Shown: positions 1 through 10,646 of the stretch, one piece after another | Numbering within the stretch: the stretch's first letter is position 1 | How the letters are laid out: each line of letters starts with the position of its first letter | From: Macrosoma leucophasiata | Lineage: Eukaryota > Arthropoda > Insecta > Lepidoptera > Hedylidae | Direction: 5' to 3' | Assembly (NCBI GenBank): GCA_036365455.1 | Contig: JAWQUS010000032.1 | Location: 12,966,001-13,030,000 of the forward strand | DNA: 64,000 nt | Made by a program: the position numbers and the translations under genes | Notes under the pieces: generated by a model | The model's input: the letters and a program-made list of their open reading frames with translations, nothing else | Database searches by the model: none | What the model was told of the DNA's origin: nothing

Positions 1-18
1 TTACATTCGCTGCCGCAC

Positions 19-373
19 ACACGGATCCGTGTAAGAAGTGGATGGCCGGATACACGGATCCGTGTATCCGGCCATCCACTGTTATTCAGGCGGCTTCTCA
101 CTTACGGACAAATTGTACATGTTGGCCATACGAGCAATCCATGAAGACGTTAAATTTGCAGTGGTTTTAAATTCAGGAGTATGGTTAATTTTATATTGAT
201 TTTTTTAGCTACGAACACTTGAAAACTGACTTTTTTATGTTTATGGACATGTTTAATACTATTTTTCTTCCAACGATGTACCGATTTACACTTTTTTATT
301 TTAATATTCAAATACACGGATCCGTGTATCCGGCCACCGGCACTGTTGATGGACGGCTACACAGATCCGTGTA
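19..373. repeat. Cluster of BamHI-type palindromes including a perfect 44-bp inverted repeat
   Basis: ACACGGATCCGTGT occurs at 19-32, inside a perfect 44-bp palindrome at 37-80, and again within 312-329; a one-base variant lies at 358-373. Copies extend into TATCCGGCCA on one side. This may be one end of a foldback transposon cut by the window edge. Confidence 0.7.
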
Positions 374-380
374 TTTTTTT

Positions 381-1580
381 GTTGTAAATATATTATATTA
401 TATTTTATAATTGATAAATATTACTATCAATGAGTTAAGACCTCTAAAATTTAACATTTCCGTTAGAAAAAAAATCAGCCATGGTGCATTTAATTAAAAT
501 AATCGGCAGCGAATGTGTAACTGACCTAATGCGGATTAAATTGTCGCGATGAGGTTCTATACCACGGAATAGATAGGCAATAGGTAGTATCACCCATACA
601 AAATGAAAGCAATTCACTGAACATACCAATGAAGCTATAATTTTGATATTCATTGAATCATTGCCTGTCGTCATGAACTTTTATATTGCGGATTCAATTA
701 ACAGTTTTTTTCTAGAATTTGACCTAAATCGTGTACGAATTTAGGCAATTCACCTATCTTAGCGCTTTAAATTATTTGATACTAATATTAGAATTATCAA
801 AAAACTTTTTTCTTATCGCTCACCTACCTACACCACCTGATTAAGCACCTTACAGATCAGACCCAGGGTGGGGCAAGCACCTCACACTCTGCCCCACCCA
901 CGGAATAAATAAATAAAGATGGAATGGTAATGTGGGCGTGGCAAGCGCACCACAACTATGCCTGAACACACACAGTTCGAACGAACCATTCGTTCGCCGC
1001 TCGAAGTGTCGTGTAGACAGCTTAGAACAATATATCTCTGGGTAAAATGCCGTTTTGTGTTATTGTAACACGTAAAATGAAAAGTAAGACCTCCAGTAAA
1101 TCGAGGAGGTATAGTTAATGATATATAATACCACCGTTACCCTAAAAACCCTTTAATAATTATGAAATTGAACTAAAACGAAAATTTTCACTCGTGTTGT
1201 GATACATACAATATCGATATTTTTTATGGTCCATATCGATATTTGTATAGTTACATATGTAGATTTTTTTAAATATGACAGTGGTGGATTACTATTATTA
1301 GCTTTAGCATCTGAAACACTAAACTGTGCCGAATCATTTTATGCATCATTTGGAACATTCGGAACATTTGGAACTTTGCGTCAAAGATATGAAATACAGA
1401 TCAACTGCTTAGTTCCGGGTGGTGTACCCGATGGTATGAAAGTGATAATAAGTTAATGTGACCATGTTTCATTATACTTTTATACAATTTTTTAAAAGAA
1501 CACTCAAAACCGATTACTCTTCATACTTCATCGATCAGCAGCACCGCATTATATTAATATTTGTGTAGTTATATTAATAT
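381..1580. other. AT-rich stretch without recognised genes
   Basis: Only short, compositionally biased open frames. A small stem lies near 868-900 (GTGGGGCA / TGCCCCAC). I recognise no gene or mobile element. Confidence 0.5.
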
Positions 1581-1806
1581 ATTTATTTTTAAAGAAAAAT
1601 GGAAAGAAAAATTTGACTTCAGGCGAGACTCGAACTCGCGGCCTACTGGGAATCTAGTCCAGCCGCTCTTCCAATTGAGCTACTGAAGTCCTGCCCGATT
1701 TGTCAAATCTTTCCTTCACATCTATTGCATTGCTTTATGGTAGCAGCAGCGCCATCTATTACCAACTATGCTAGTTAGGCAACCGATATAGTAGACTTTT
1801 CAGATA
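1581..1806 (-). repeat. Family C tRNA-like cassette, copy 1
   Basis: Minus-strand copy of a ~225-bp repeat. The tRNA-like part is 1615-1690 on the complement. It has an acceptor stem of ACTTCAG paired with CTGAAGT, D stem GCTC/GAGC, T arm GCGAG-TTCGAGT-CTCGC and an abnormal 9-nt anticodon loop ACTAGATTC. Flanks match the other copies. Confidence 0.8.
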
Positions 1807-2268
1807 TTGATATGTCTATAATTTACCTGCTGCTAAGTGGTAACGTACGGTGGTAGAGCTTCAATGGTAGAGCTCGAAGGCACACAATTATCATGTGAGT
1901 AAATGGGCATGGGATGTCAGTTAACCTATAATGATGGGTGTCAATTTTGTGGTTTCTTGGGGTGCTGATTATGAAAGAGGCAACCGTTTTCAGATCCAAG
2001 ATGGCGGACAGACTTTTTTTATCATAATGTGATATGGGTATCAATTTCGAGGTTTCTTGGGGTGCTGATTACGAAAATAGCATCCGTTTTCAGATCCAAG
2101 ATGGCGGACAGACTTTCTTTTTTATAATATTGATACCCATTACATTTTGAAGAAAAAAGTCTATTTGCCATCTTGGATCTGAAAACGGATGCAATTTTCG
2201 TTATCAGCACCCCAAGAAACCTCAAAATTGACACCCATCATTATAGGTAATATAGTAATCATTATAGG

Positions 2269-5200
2269 GGGTCATGCCAGAAGCGTGCACGTCGCGACCC
2301 CTGCCAGTCCTTTAGGGCTGCAATTCTGGCACGAAGGCGTACCGCAGTGCGGGTTAGGGCGTCCCCCCGAGGCGACGCGTACCGACCCGTCCCCGTCGGT
2401 ACGAAAAGCGGCCAAAGCGGCGATGGGGACCGCCACCTGTCACGCCGGGCCCGATACGGCGGATCGAGGAGTGGGGAGTGCCAGATAGGCACGTGGAATG
2501 TGAGAGGTGGAATTTGTGAGAAGATGAATGAGTTGACGAACGTAATGAGTGTGAGACGCCTGGATGTTTTGTGTGTAACAGAGACTAAACGAAAGGGCTG
2601 CGAGGTCGAAGATCTCCCGGGTGGCGCGATGGCTCTGTGGGCAGGTGTGCAACAGAGCGATCATGCCAGCGCGGGGGTGGGCGTCCTTCTGTCCTCTCGT
2701 TTAGTCACTGGAGTGAAAGATTATGGTTTGGTGAACCCGAGACTAATCTGGGTCCGAATTAAATTGGGCGTCACTAGGGTGTTTTTGGTAGCAGCTTATG
2801 CACCGGTTAGCTCAGCGACGACCCAAGACCTGGAGAAGTTTTGGGAATCTACAAGGGAAGTTCTCGATATGGTTGAAGCTAATGAAAGGGTAATTTTGTG
2901 TGGTGATTTGAATGGATGGGTCGGGACCAGGCGGCCAGGATACGAGGCCGTTCTAGGTCCATATGGTGATAGAAGAGTAAATGATGCTGGTAAGCTGATA
3001 CTTGACTTATGCTTGGAACGAAGTCTCCTTGTGTCTAACACAGAATTCCGTCATAAGGACATTCACACGTATACATGGAGGAGGAATGAACAAAAAAGTA
3101 TGATTGATTTGATCATGGTTGATAGTCGTCTTCGGAAGAGCCTGATGGACACTAGAGCCTACAGAGGTCCCACTCTTGATACAGATCACTACTTGGTAAT
3201 AAGCCGGTTTAGGGGTCTGTTCAAGAAATGGCGACATTGGCGTGTCCGTGTGCCTTTCGGAGGACTTGAAAGAATAAAGAGTGAAAAGTTACAAGACATT
3301 AGTGCAAGGAGAGTGTATGAACGCCAAGTCCGTGAAAAGTTAGACAAGGTTTGTCTTACGGACTTGGACGTGGATGAATGTTGGCAAGTTATGAAAGATA
3401 GTATGGTGGAAGTTGCGAAAGAAGTATGTGGTTATGCAAAGATACGCAAATCCTTGAAAGGGGATGCGTGGTGGGACAAGGAGGTGCAAGACTCCGTTGA
3501 AAGAAAGAAGAAAGCATGGCTGGATTATGTAGCATCTTTGCAAATGAATAATGGTATGAGAGATGAGAAGAGAGAAATTTACCGTCGGCTCAAGAATGAC
3601 ACCAAGATTTTAGTGAATGAAAAGCGTGAGAGAGATAAAGTGGAAGCTGATGAGAGACTGGCGAAGAGCTTTGAGACTAACATCAAACTCTATTGGAGGG
3701 AGGTGAAAAAGTCTAGAAGCTCTTCTCCAGTTTCTGGAATGAATAGAATAAAATCTAAGTTGGGTGACATTCTTGAGAACACGCAAGATGTGTTAAAACG
3801 ATGGAGCGAGTACTATGGGGAAATGTATGATTATGCTCACAACCCTGACGCCGGAGTTGCTGACTTGACGGTGCCGGCTTGTGAGGATATAACAATAGAT
3901 GAGATTGTAAGGGCGATACGAAGTTTGAAATGTGGTAAGGCTGCGGGTATTGATCAGGTTTCTGCCGAAATGATCAAATATGGTGGTGCTGCCCTTTGGG
4001 ATTCTTTCTGGGTGTTGTGCAACCTTTGCTGGAGATCCGGAAGAATCCCAAAGGATTGGCGGTGTGCGGTCATCGTGCCTTTGTATAAAGGCAAGGGTTC
4101 ACGTATGGACTGCACCAGCTATCGAGCGATCAGTTTGATCAGTTTGGCAGCTAAAGTGTATGGGAAAGTCTTAGAAAGAAGAATGAAAGAGAAGTCCGAC
4201 GGGTTGTTGTGGGATGCACAGGGTGGTTTCAGAACTGGAAGAGGATGTATGGATCAAGTTTTCTCCCTCCGCAACATCGTAGAGAAGCATCTTGCTGTGA
4301 GCCAGAAGGTTTTCTGCGGTTTTGTGGATTTGGAGAAGGCGTTTGATAGGGTATTACGAAAGGAGCTGTGGGACATTTTGCCAGAGTATGGTATTGATGG
4401 CAGTCTGCTCCGTGCAATACAGTCCACGTATGTGGGCTGTCAAGCATGTGTGCGGGTAGATGGTAACATGTCACCCTGGTTTGATGTTAACATCGGTGTC
4501 AAACAGGGTTGCGTGCTTTCGTCTAGGCTGTTTATTATATATCTGGACAAATGCCTCCAGAGGGTGAAGTTGATGGATGTGGGAGTGCGTATGGGTGACT
4601 TAGTGGTGAACTGTCTGCTTTACGCAGATGATGCGGTAATTGTTAGCTCTACACCATCTGGGCTACAAGCACTAGTCACAGTCATGAAAGAGGATTGTAT
4701 GGAGAAAGGCTTACAATTGAATGTAAATAAAACTAAAGTATTAGTATTTGAAAGAGATGAACAGAGAACAAATGCAAGGGTAGTAGTAGATGATGCAGTG
4801 TTAGAACAGGTTGATGAAATTGTATATCTTGGATGTGCTTTTAGCAAGGATGGTAGGTACACCACTGACATAGAAAGAAGAGTGCTTGCTGGGAATTGCG
4901 TGAATGGAGCGTTGGGTAAGCTGCTAGAATCGAAACATCTCAGCCAGCGGGCTCGACTAGCCGTACATAATGCTGTACTTACTCCAACGCTTTTATATGG
5001 AAGCGAGAGCTGGGTATGCAGGAAAGAGCATGAAAGTAAGTTGAATGCGGTCGAGATGAGATCTTTGCGCAAGATCTGCGGTGTATCACTCACCGATCGC
5101 GTTCGTAATGAAGATGTAAGAAAGAGACTTTGTGTGAATGATAGTATCGGTGTAAAAATGAAAAAAGGCATGCTCCGATGGTTCGGGCATATAGAAAGAA

Positions 5201-5463
5201 TGTCGAATGAGCGAATGACTAAACAGATATACAATGCGAATGTGGTTGGTTGCAGAGGCCCAGGAAGACCAAGGCTGACCTACCATGACCAAATAGGTCG
5301 AGTTCTGTCTGATGGTGGGGTCAAAAGTCTTAGGAATCGGCGTGCATGTATGAAGAGAATGATGAAGGTAGACGAGGCACGAGAGGTTTGTCAGGACCGG
5401 GATGTCTGGCGCTCTACACTCTCTGCCTACCCCGTTAGGGACCTGGCGTGAAGATACATACAT
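2269..5463 (+). mobile_element. RTE-like non-LTR retrotransposon, apparently full length
   Basis: A 3,195-bp element flanked by the 11-bp duplication ATCATTATAGG (2258-2268 and 5464-5474). It has a short GC-rich 5' leader, one long ORF and a very short 3' end of ATAC-type repeats (AAGATACATACAT), all as expected for the RTE clade. It sits inside an older foldback element. A 5'-truncated relative lies at 6777-7270. Confidence 0.9.
2347..5451 (+). CDS. RTE-type endonuclease-reverse transcriptase
   Basis: A single uninterrupted frame of 1,034 codons. Residues ~45-285 form an apurinic-type endonuclease: GTWNVRG (N51), TETK (E79), AAYAP, GDLNGW (D187, N189), IDLIMV and TDH (279-281). Residues ~520-800 form the reverse transcriptase: FVDLEKAFD (659-667), GVKQGCVLS (717-725) and LLYADD (757-762). 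A Cys/Arg-rich tail with LRWFGHIERM and GRGRP-like GCRGPGRPRL is typical of this clade. All catalytic residues are present, so the element may encode an active enzyme. The 5' boundary is uncertain: 2347 is a GTG and the first in-frame ATG (2524) falls after the endonuclease asparagine, so a non-AUG or upstream start, or slight 5' loss, is implied. Confidence 0.9.
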   Translation: MRVRASPRGDAYRPVPVGTKSGQSGDGDRHLSRRARYGGSRSGECQIGTWNVRGGICEKMNELTNVMSVRRLDVLCVTETKRKGCEVEDLPGGAMALWAGVQQSDHASAGVGVLLSSRLVTGVKDYGLVNPRLIWVRIKLGVTRVFLVAAYAPVSSATTQDLEKFWESTREVLDMVEANERVILCGDLNGWVGTRRPGYEAVLGPYGDRRVNDAGKLILDLCLERSLLVSNTEFRHKDIHTYTWRRNEQKSMIDLIMVDSRLRKSLMDTRAYRGPTLDTDHYLVISRFRGLFKKWRHWRVRVPFGGLERIKSEKLQDISARRVYERQVREKLDKVCLTDLDVDECWQVMKDSMVEVAKEVCGYAKIRKSLKGDAWWDKEVQDSVERKKKAWLDYVASLQMNNGMRDEKREIYRRLKNDTKILVNEKRERDKVEADERLAKSFETNIKLYWREVKKSRSSSPVSGMNRIKSKLGDILENTQDVLKRWSEYYGEMYDYAHNPDAGVADLTVPACEDITIDEIVRAIRSLKCGKAAGIDQVSAEMIKYGGAALWDSFWVLCNLCWRSGRIPKDWRCAVIVPLYKGKGSRMDCTSYRAISLISLAAKVYGKVLERRMKEKSDGLLWDAQGGFRTGRGCMDQVFSLRNIVEKHLAVSQKVFCGFVDLEKAFDRVLRKELWDILPEYGIDGSLLRAIQSTYVGCQACVRVDGNMSPWFDVNIGVKQGCVLSSRLFIIYLDKCLQRVKLMDVGVRMGDLVVNCLLYADDAVIVSSTPSGLQALVTVMKEDCMEKGLQLNVNKTKVLVFERDEQRTNARVVVDDAVLEQVDEIVYLGCAFSKDGRYTTDIERRVLAGNCVNGALGKLLESKHLSQRARLAVHNAVLTPTLLYGSESWVCRKEHESKLNAVEMRSLRKICGVSLTDRVRNEDVRKRLCVNDSIGVKMKKGMLRWFGHIERMSNERMTKQIYNANVVGCRGPGRPRLTYHDQIGRVLSDGGVKSLRNRRACMKRMMKVDEAREVCQDRDVWRSTLSAYPVRDLA

Positions 5464-5800
5464 ATCATTATAGGTTAACTGACATCCCATACCCATTTAC
5501 TCACATGATAATTGTGTGCCTTCGAGCTCTACCATATTGCATTTTCAAAAAAAGGCTGTCCGCCATCTTGTATCTGAAAACGGACCTTTATTCCCATCGG
5601 CCCCCTCTGAGATCGCCACCGGGGTGGCCGTTGGGAATAAATGAAACTAACGGCCACCCCGGTGGCCGTTAGTTTCATTTGCCCCCTTCGTAGTAATACT
5701 GCAATGGTTTATTCGCATTTCGCATCGGACGTTAGGTACCAATAGTAAAAAATTGACTTAGGTGACAATTTTTCAATTTGACAATTGGTGTCAAAATGTA

Positions 5801-6311
5801 AATCCTCTATGCGCTCACGAGAGCGCTCACGCGCGAAGCCGCATTTATCTATCCGCTGCTTGATAGCAGCGGTAGACGGTGCTACAGGCCACAGGACCGC
5901 GCCGAAATTATGGCAAACCACCTGGATGTTTACCCCCAACCCCGCCAATGGCGCTGTCGTTGAGCACTTAGATGACTGTGAGCACCGAGTGAGGGAACTC
6001 CTGTCGGCCCCTGCCACGCCGCTCCGGGGAGAAGACTTTATCTCCCCATCCGAGCTGCGCAAAGCAGTCCTCCGACTATCCAGTCGGAGAGCTGCTGGGC
6101 CTGACGGTATCCCCATCGAAGCGCTCCGTCATCTACCATGGAAGAGTTTGGTGACTTTAACCAAACTCTTCAATGGAGTGCTCCGGACTGACGTCCAGCT
6201 ATCGCCCTATAACTCTACTGTCGCACCTGGGTAAGTTGTTCGAGCGTCTCCTGCTGCGGAGGCTGAGACCACTTCTCCCGAGTAGGTTCGGCTTCCGCGC
6301 GGGACACTCAA
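5801..6311 (+). pseudogene. Jockey-type reverse transcriptase fragment inside the foldback element
   Basis: Homologous by eye to the minus-strand element at 11475-13754 (its residues ~50-245). It carries FISPSELRKAVLRL and GPDGIPIEALRHLPW, then an internal deletion of about 90 bp after GVLRT, then the segment to FGFRAGHST. It lacks motifs A, B and C, so it is dead. Confidence 0.8.
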
Positions 6312-6432
6312 CCTACGAAGGAGGCAGATGGAACTAACGGCCACCGGGGTGGTAAACGCCACTTATTAGTGCCAACGGCCACCCTGGTGCCAGGCTCAGA
6401 GGGGACCGATGGGAATAAACGAGTTTGACCAG

Positions 6433-7375
6433 TTGACAACTTTTTCGTCATATATTTTGACACCACTATCGAATTCAACATCCTCAAGAACCATGAAAAC
6501 GACACCCACGACGAAAAAGTTGACAACTCCATGCAGCCGCCATCTTGGATTTTGACACATTTTGACACCACTATCCAATTCAACATCCTCAAGAACCATG
6601 AAAACGACACCCATGACGAAAAAATTGACAACTCCATGCAGCCGCCATCTTGGATTTACATTTTGACACCACTATCGAATTCAACACCCTCATGAACCAT
6701 GAAAACGACACCCATGACGAAAAAGTTGACAACTCCATGCAGCCGCCATCTTGGATTTACATTTTGATACCACTATGCTGTACTTACTCCAACGCTTTTA
6801 TATGGAAGCGAGAGCTGGGTATGCAGGAAAGAGCATGAAAGTAAGTTGAACGCGGTCGAGATGAGATCTTTGCGCAAGATCTGCGGTGTATCACTCACCG
6901 ATCGCGTTCGTAATGAAGATGTAAGAAAGAGACTTTGTGTGAATGCTAGTATCGGTGTAAAAATGAAAAAAGGCATGCTCCGATGGTTCGGGCATATAGA
7001 AAGAATGTCGAATGAGCGAATGACTAAACAGATATACAATGCGAATGTGGATGGCTGCAGAGGCCCAGGAAGACCAAGGCTGACCTACCATGACCAAATA
7101 GGTCGAGTTCTGTCTGATGGTGGGGTCAAAAGTCTTAGGAATCGGCGTGCATGTATGAAGAGAATGATGAAGGTAGACGAGGCACGAGAGGTTTGTCAGA
7201 ACCGGGATGTCTGGCGCTCTACACTCTCTGCCTACCCCGTTAGGGACCTGGCGTGAAGATACATACATACATACCACTATCGAATTCAACACCCTCAAGT
7301 ACCATGAAAACGACACCCATGACGAAAAAGTAGTCAACTCCATGCAGCCGCCATCTTGGATTTACATTTTGACAC
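6433..7375. repeat. Tandem array of ~103-bp units with AAGATGGCGGC, interrupted by an RTE fragment
   Basis: About five units sharing CACCACTATCGAATTCAACA, CATGAAAACGACACCCATGA and GCAGCCGCCATCTTGGAT. Spacing between equivalent points is about 101-105 bp. The complement of the last motif is AAGATGGCGGC. The array is broken by the retrotransposon at 6777-7270. Confidence 0.85.
6777..7270 (+). pseudogene. 5'-truncated copy of the RTE element
   Basis: Matches 4972-5463 with about five substitutions that I can count, including the complete C-terminal coding end and stop, followed by GATACATACATAC. Flanked by ATACCACTAT at 6767-6776 and 7271-7280. The shared variant base in both flanks supports a true target duplication. 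Recent by its near identity. Confidence 0.9.
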
Positions 7376-7522
7376 AAATTGTCAAATTGAAAAATTGTCA
7401 CCTAACACCTAATAAACCATTGCAGTATAACTACGAAGGGGGCAAATGAAACTAACTTGGCACTATTTATTCCCAACGGCCACCCCGGTGGCGGTCTCAG
7501 AGGGGGCCGATGGGAATAAAGG

Positions 7523-7802
7523 GAAAACGGATGACATTTTCGTAATCACCACCCCAAGAAACCTCGAAATTGATACCCATATCACATTTTGAAAAAAAAA
7601 GTCTGTCCGCTATCTTGGATCTGAAAACGGATGCCATTTTCGTAATCAGCACACCAAGAAACCCCGAAATTGATGCCCATATCATATTTTAAAAGAGAAA
7701 ATCTGTCCGCCATGTTGGATCTGAAAACGGATGCCATTTTCGTAATTAGCACCCCAAAAAACCTCGAAAGTGATACTCATATCACATTTTGAAAAAAAAA
7801 AG
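7523..7802 (+). repeat. Family G tandem units
   Basis: Nearly three ~100-bp units with GAAAACGGATGCCATTTTCG, CAGCACCCCAAGAAACCTCG and GTCTGTCCGCCATCTTGGAT. They continue the array broken by the foldback element. Confidence 0.85.
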
Positions 7803-7927
7803 TTTTTTGCGGGGGACAATTATCATAAGCTAGAGAAATAACACTACAAAGCAATATGGGCTCGGTCTAATAATAAAATACTCATCATCAACATCAACAT
7901 TTCAGCCGATTTCCATAGGTTTACAAT

Positions 7928-8141
7928 ATGTTGGATTCGAAAACAGACGCCATATTCGTAATCAGCACCCCAGAAAACCTTCAAATTGACACCCATATCA
8001 CATTTAGGTTTCCGCCATCTTGTATCTGAAAATAGAAGTCTTTTTCGTAATCAGCACCCCAAAAAACCTCGAAATTGACTCCTTTAATACATTTTCAAAA
8101 AATTAATTATGTCTGCCATCTTGGATTTGAAAAAAGATGTA
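7928..8141 (+). repeat. Family G units, diverged
   Basis: Two further degenerate units after a ~125-bp unrelated spacer. They keep CAGCACCCCA, AACCTCGAAATTGA and GCCATCTTG. Confidence 0.7.
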
Positions 8142-9400
8142 ATATTCACCATTCACTAAAAACACCTGTGAATGTGCGACCACCTGCGACAATATTAGCT
8201 TCTGAGCACGGTTTTCACTAAACATCTCAATAGAGGTCACATTCAATACTCTTAATAAAAATAATTCATTAAAAATATTGTTTAACAAAAACACCAATTT
8301 CGATAATAAGATAAAAAGTCGATAAAATATAAAGAACATCTCTTAAGCTGGGATACCAGTAAATAATTTTTTCCACGAAATAATTTTTGAAAAATTAGTA
8401 TCAATATTGGATGTTTTTTATATATCACGATAATAACTATTAGAAATTAATTTAATCGAACGTAAAAAGTATGCCACACATTTATTATCATTATGTCAAT
8501 GGATTGATGTGCATTTTTGGCATTTTTTAAATGTTATCTATGGTTCAGTAATTTCACGATCATTGTGGAAATGTTATAAACTGGTAATACAGTTTGTGGA
8601 AATTATGACATTCGAATATTTCGAATCAAAACGTCTTAACTTTGCGAAATCAGAGCATACGAAAAGCAACCGAATTACTTAAGATGAAAGAGTTAGTTTT
8701 GTGAGAAGTAAGTGTTTGGGAGTGGTCTATTTCAATTGACCAATTGCAGTTTGAGTTGTCTCTGTAGTGTCAATGTCAATGCGTGCAACTGGCGACAGCG
8801 GTTTCATTAAGAAAATGAGTCTTTAGCCATTCTATCCTTATTTAACTGTTCTGTATGTGGCCCCACCTACGCATAGTATATATATATATATATATATAGT
8901 AACAATGAATAGATACATACCATATTAAAAATTCCAAAACCACTAGGTTAGCAATAGCAAAGTAAAAGATCTGCCGTTACTTTATATTATTCATAGAGGC
9001 TAATTATATGTGAAATACAAGTTCTTTATCAGAAATCCATTAAATGAAACGTCACTAAATACAGTCAAGCTAGTGTCGGTTGTTAACAATAGGAATCGTT
9101 GAGTTGATATAGGCACTTATCCATCATTTATCTATTAGATCTGATTTTAGGACTCTCTCTAAAGTATGAGTTTTGTCAGTTCTAATCTAAACGTACTTTG
9201 CTGGAAGTGAAGTCGTAGTGCGGTCTGTTATTCTTACCCGAGTGTCGTAGCGTGGTCGTAGCACTCCTAGTCACGAAATAGGTAAGTAGTATAAACGGGA
9301 TCGTGACTTCGTAGCGAAGTGCTACGTTGCTACGTGGCGTAGCTATTCATTCTATCTACCAGGTATGTGTAAGTACCTATAATAATGGCAACCCATTATA
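8142..9400. other. AT-rich intergenic sequence with a TA microsatellite
   Basis: No gene recognised. A (TA)n run of about 11 units lies near 8876-8898. Around 9255-9335 are loosely inverted copies of GTAGCACT / AGTGCTAC and TCACGA / TCGTGA. The rest looks unique. Confidence 0.5.
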
Positions 9401-9402
9401 CG

Positions 9403-9683
9403 TCCCACTGCTGGGCACGAGTCTCTCCCCTTTTTGGGGGGAGGCCTGGAGCATACTCCACCACGCTGCTCCAATGTGGATTGGTGGAGGGTGGGTTAGT
9501 GGCCAACCCGCTGTCGGATGTTTTCAAACCGCCCATAAGGCCTCCGACAAGATTTAACGACTGCTATATATCGATAGCAACCGGGACCGACGGCTTAACG
9601 TGCCCTCCGAAGAACGGAAACGCGCATTTAATTTCCCACTAGCGATCACCCATCACACTAACCGACCGCGCCCGTAGTGCTTA
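9403..9683 (+). repeat. Family D repeat
   Basis: Begins CCCACTGCTGGGCACGAG and includes TTCAAACCGCCCATAAGGCC, GATAGCAACCGGGACCGACG and CCGACCGCGCCCGTAGTGC. Other copies are at 28914, 40070, 45133 and 55110. It may be the end of a non-LTR element. Confidence 0.8.
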
Positions 9684-9699
9684 AAAGTTAAAAACCATA

Positions 9700-10455
9700 A
9701 ATAGTTAAGCACCGTTACCTGCCGTCTACCGTGAGTGCGAATTACAGAACCGTAATATGCTAATTTTTAATTTAGATTACAATTCCTGCTATTGTAGGTA
9801 TGTGTAAGAATATGAACTTTATACATAAAAAATAAAATGGATTTGAAGTCGGTAAGTAAGTTAAAAAGTAGGTATAATATGGTTTAGAAAATTAACTACC
9901 AATCGACCTGAATCAAGTAAGTTAAAACAACTTTTTTAAGCCTAAAAAATTTAATTACCTAGTAAAGTAATAAGCTGGTACTAGCATGCGTTAAATTGAA
10001 CTTACATGTATTGAGTTCAGAGATAGATAAGACGGGTAAAGTGAGCCTTGTATTAAATAATGATTCTAGTAGATTATTCAGCGTACTAGCAGGTATTTCG
10101 CCATTTCCGTCCGTGTGTCTGTCCGCAGCTTAGCTCAGAGTCTCTAAGTCCTAATAAGCAGTAGGTGTAGGTTTGTATTTGGCATGATATATTAGTCAAC
10201 AAAGTGGTGAAACAAAATCTGAAAAATATAATTTTTAATTCAGGATTATTAGGTAGGTAACAACTAACTCCCCTACAGGTAAAGTGAGGCTGATTTTCTC
10301 CACTCCAAAGTGTGTACTCTGGACAACTGATAGGTATAATTATTTTGGATAACAGCGCACAAGGGGACGGTCGGAAACAAAAGGGCAATTATGCTTGTCA
10401 GATAGGTAACGGCTTTTATTACGACCGCATTTGCAGGTAGGTAGGTGGCTCTATT
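9700..10455. other. AT-rich intergenic sequence, nothing recognised
   Basis: Only short open frames of unlikely composition and scattered TAGGTA motifs. I see no gene or element end. Confidence 0.45.
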
Positions 10456-10456
10456 A

Positions 10457-10617
10457 GGTTAGGATCCCACTGCAGAATCATTTTGTTCATTTAGTTATGC
10501 TGCAAACCTAATTTTTACCCATATTTATAATCAAGAGAATATTAGGTGATTATGGGTAAAAATTAGGTTTGCAGCATATCTGGATGAACGAAATGATTCT
10601 GCAGTGGGATCCTAACC
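10457..10617. mobile_element. 160-bp palindromic MITE
   Basis: Arms of about 65 bp: GGTTAGGATCCCACTGCAGA at the left and its complement at the right, continuing through CAAACCTAATTTTTACCCAT. The short loop is about 30 bp. There are only a few mismatches, so the copy is young. Confidence 0.88.
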
Positions 10618-10646
10618 TTTATGAGGATATATGACAATGTATTCAT

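Larger units (their letters stand above)
1863..5535. mobile_element. Older foldback element, split by the RTE insertion
   Basis: 1863-1935 is repeated as its reverse complement at 5464-5535 (outer part GAGCTCGAAGGCACACAATT). Inside the left arm are two inverted family G units (about 1936-2128) and one direct unit (2130-2244). Without the 3.2-kb RTE the element would be roughly 470 bp. Confidence 0.7.
5585..7522. mobile_element. Composite foldback DNA transposon with 9-bp target duplication
   Basis: Ends CCTTTATTCCCATCGG and its complement, flanked by GAAAACGGA at 5576-5584 and 7523-7531. The inverted ends run about 200 bp (5585-5803 versus 7345-7522, with indels) and contain GGCCACCCCGGTGGCC palindromes. 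Joining the flanks restores a normal family G unit. Cargo: a Jockey-type fragment (5801-6311), an internal extra right end (6313-6418), an array of ~103-bp units, and an RTE fragment. No transposase is seen. A 9-bp duplication with long ends suggests a Mutator-like relative, but that is inference. Confidence 0.82.

Noticed and set aside
219..1456. Small ORFs in the first 1.5 kb
   Set aside because: Phe/Ile/Tyr-rich translations of AT-rich DNA or palindromes, with no family resemblance or conserved motifs.
1615..1690. Functional tRNA gene
   Set aside because: The cloverleaf is good but the anticodon loop is 9 nt and identical in all five mobile copies, so a working amino-acid tRNA is unlikely; kept as a repeat.
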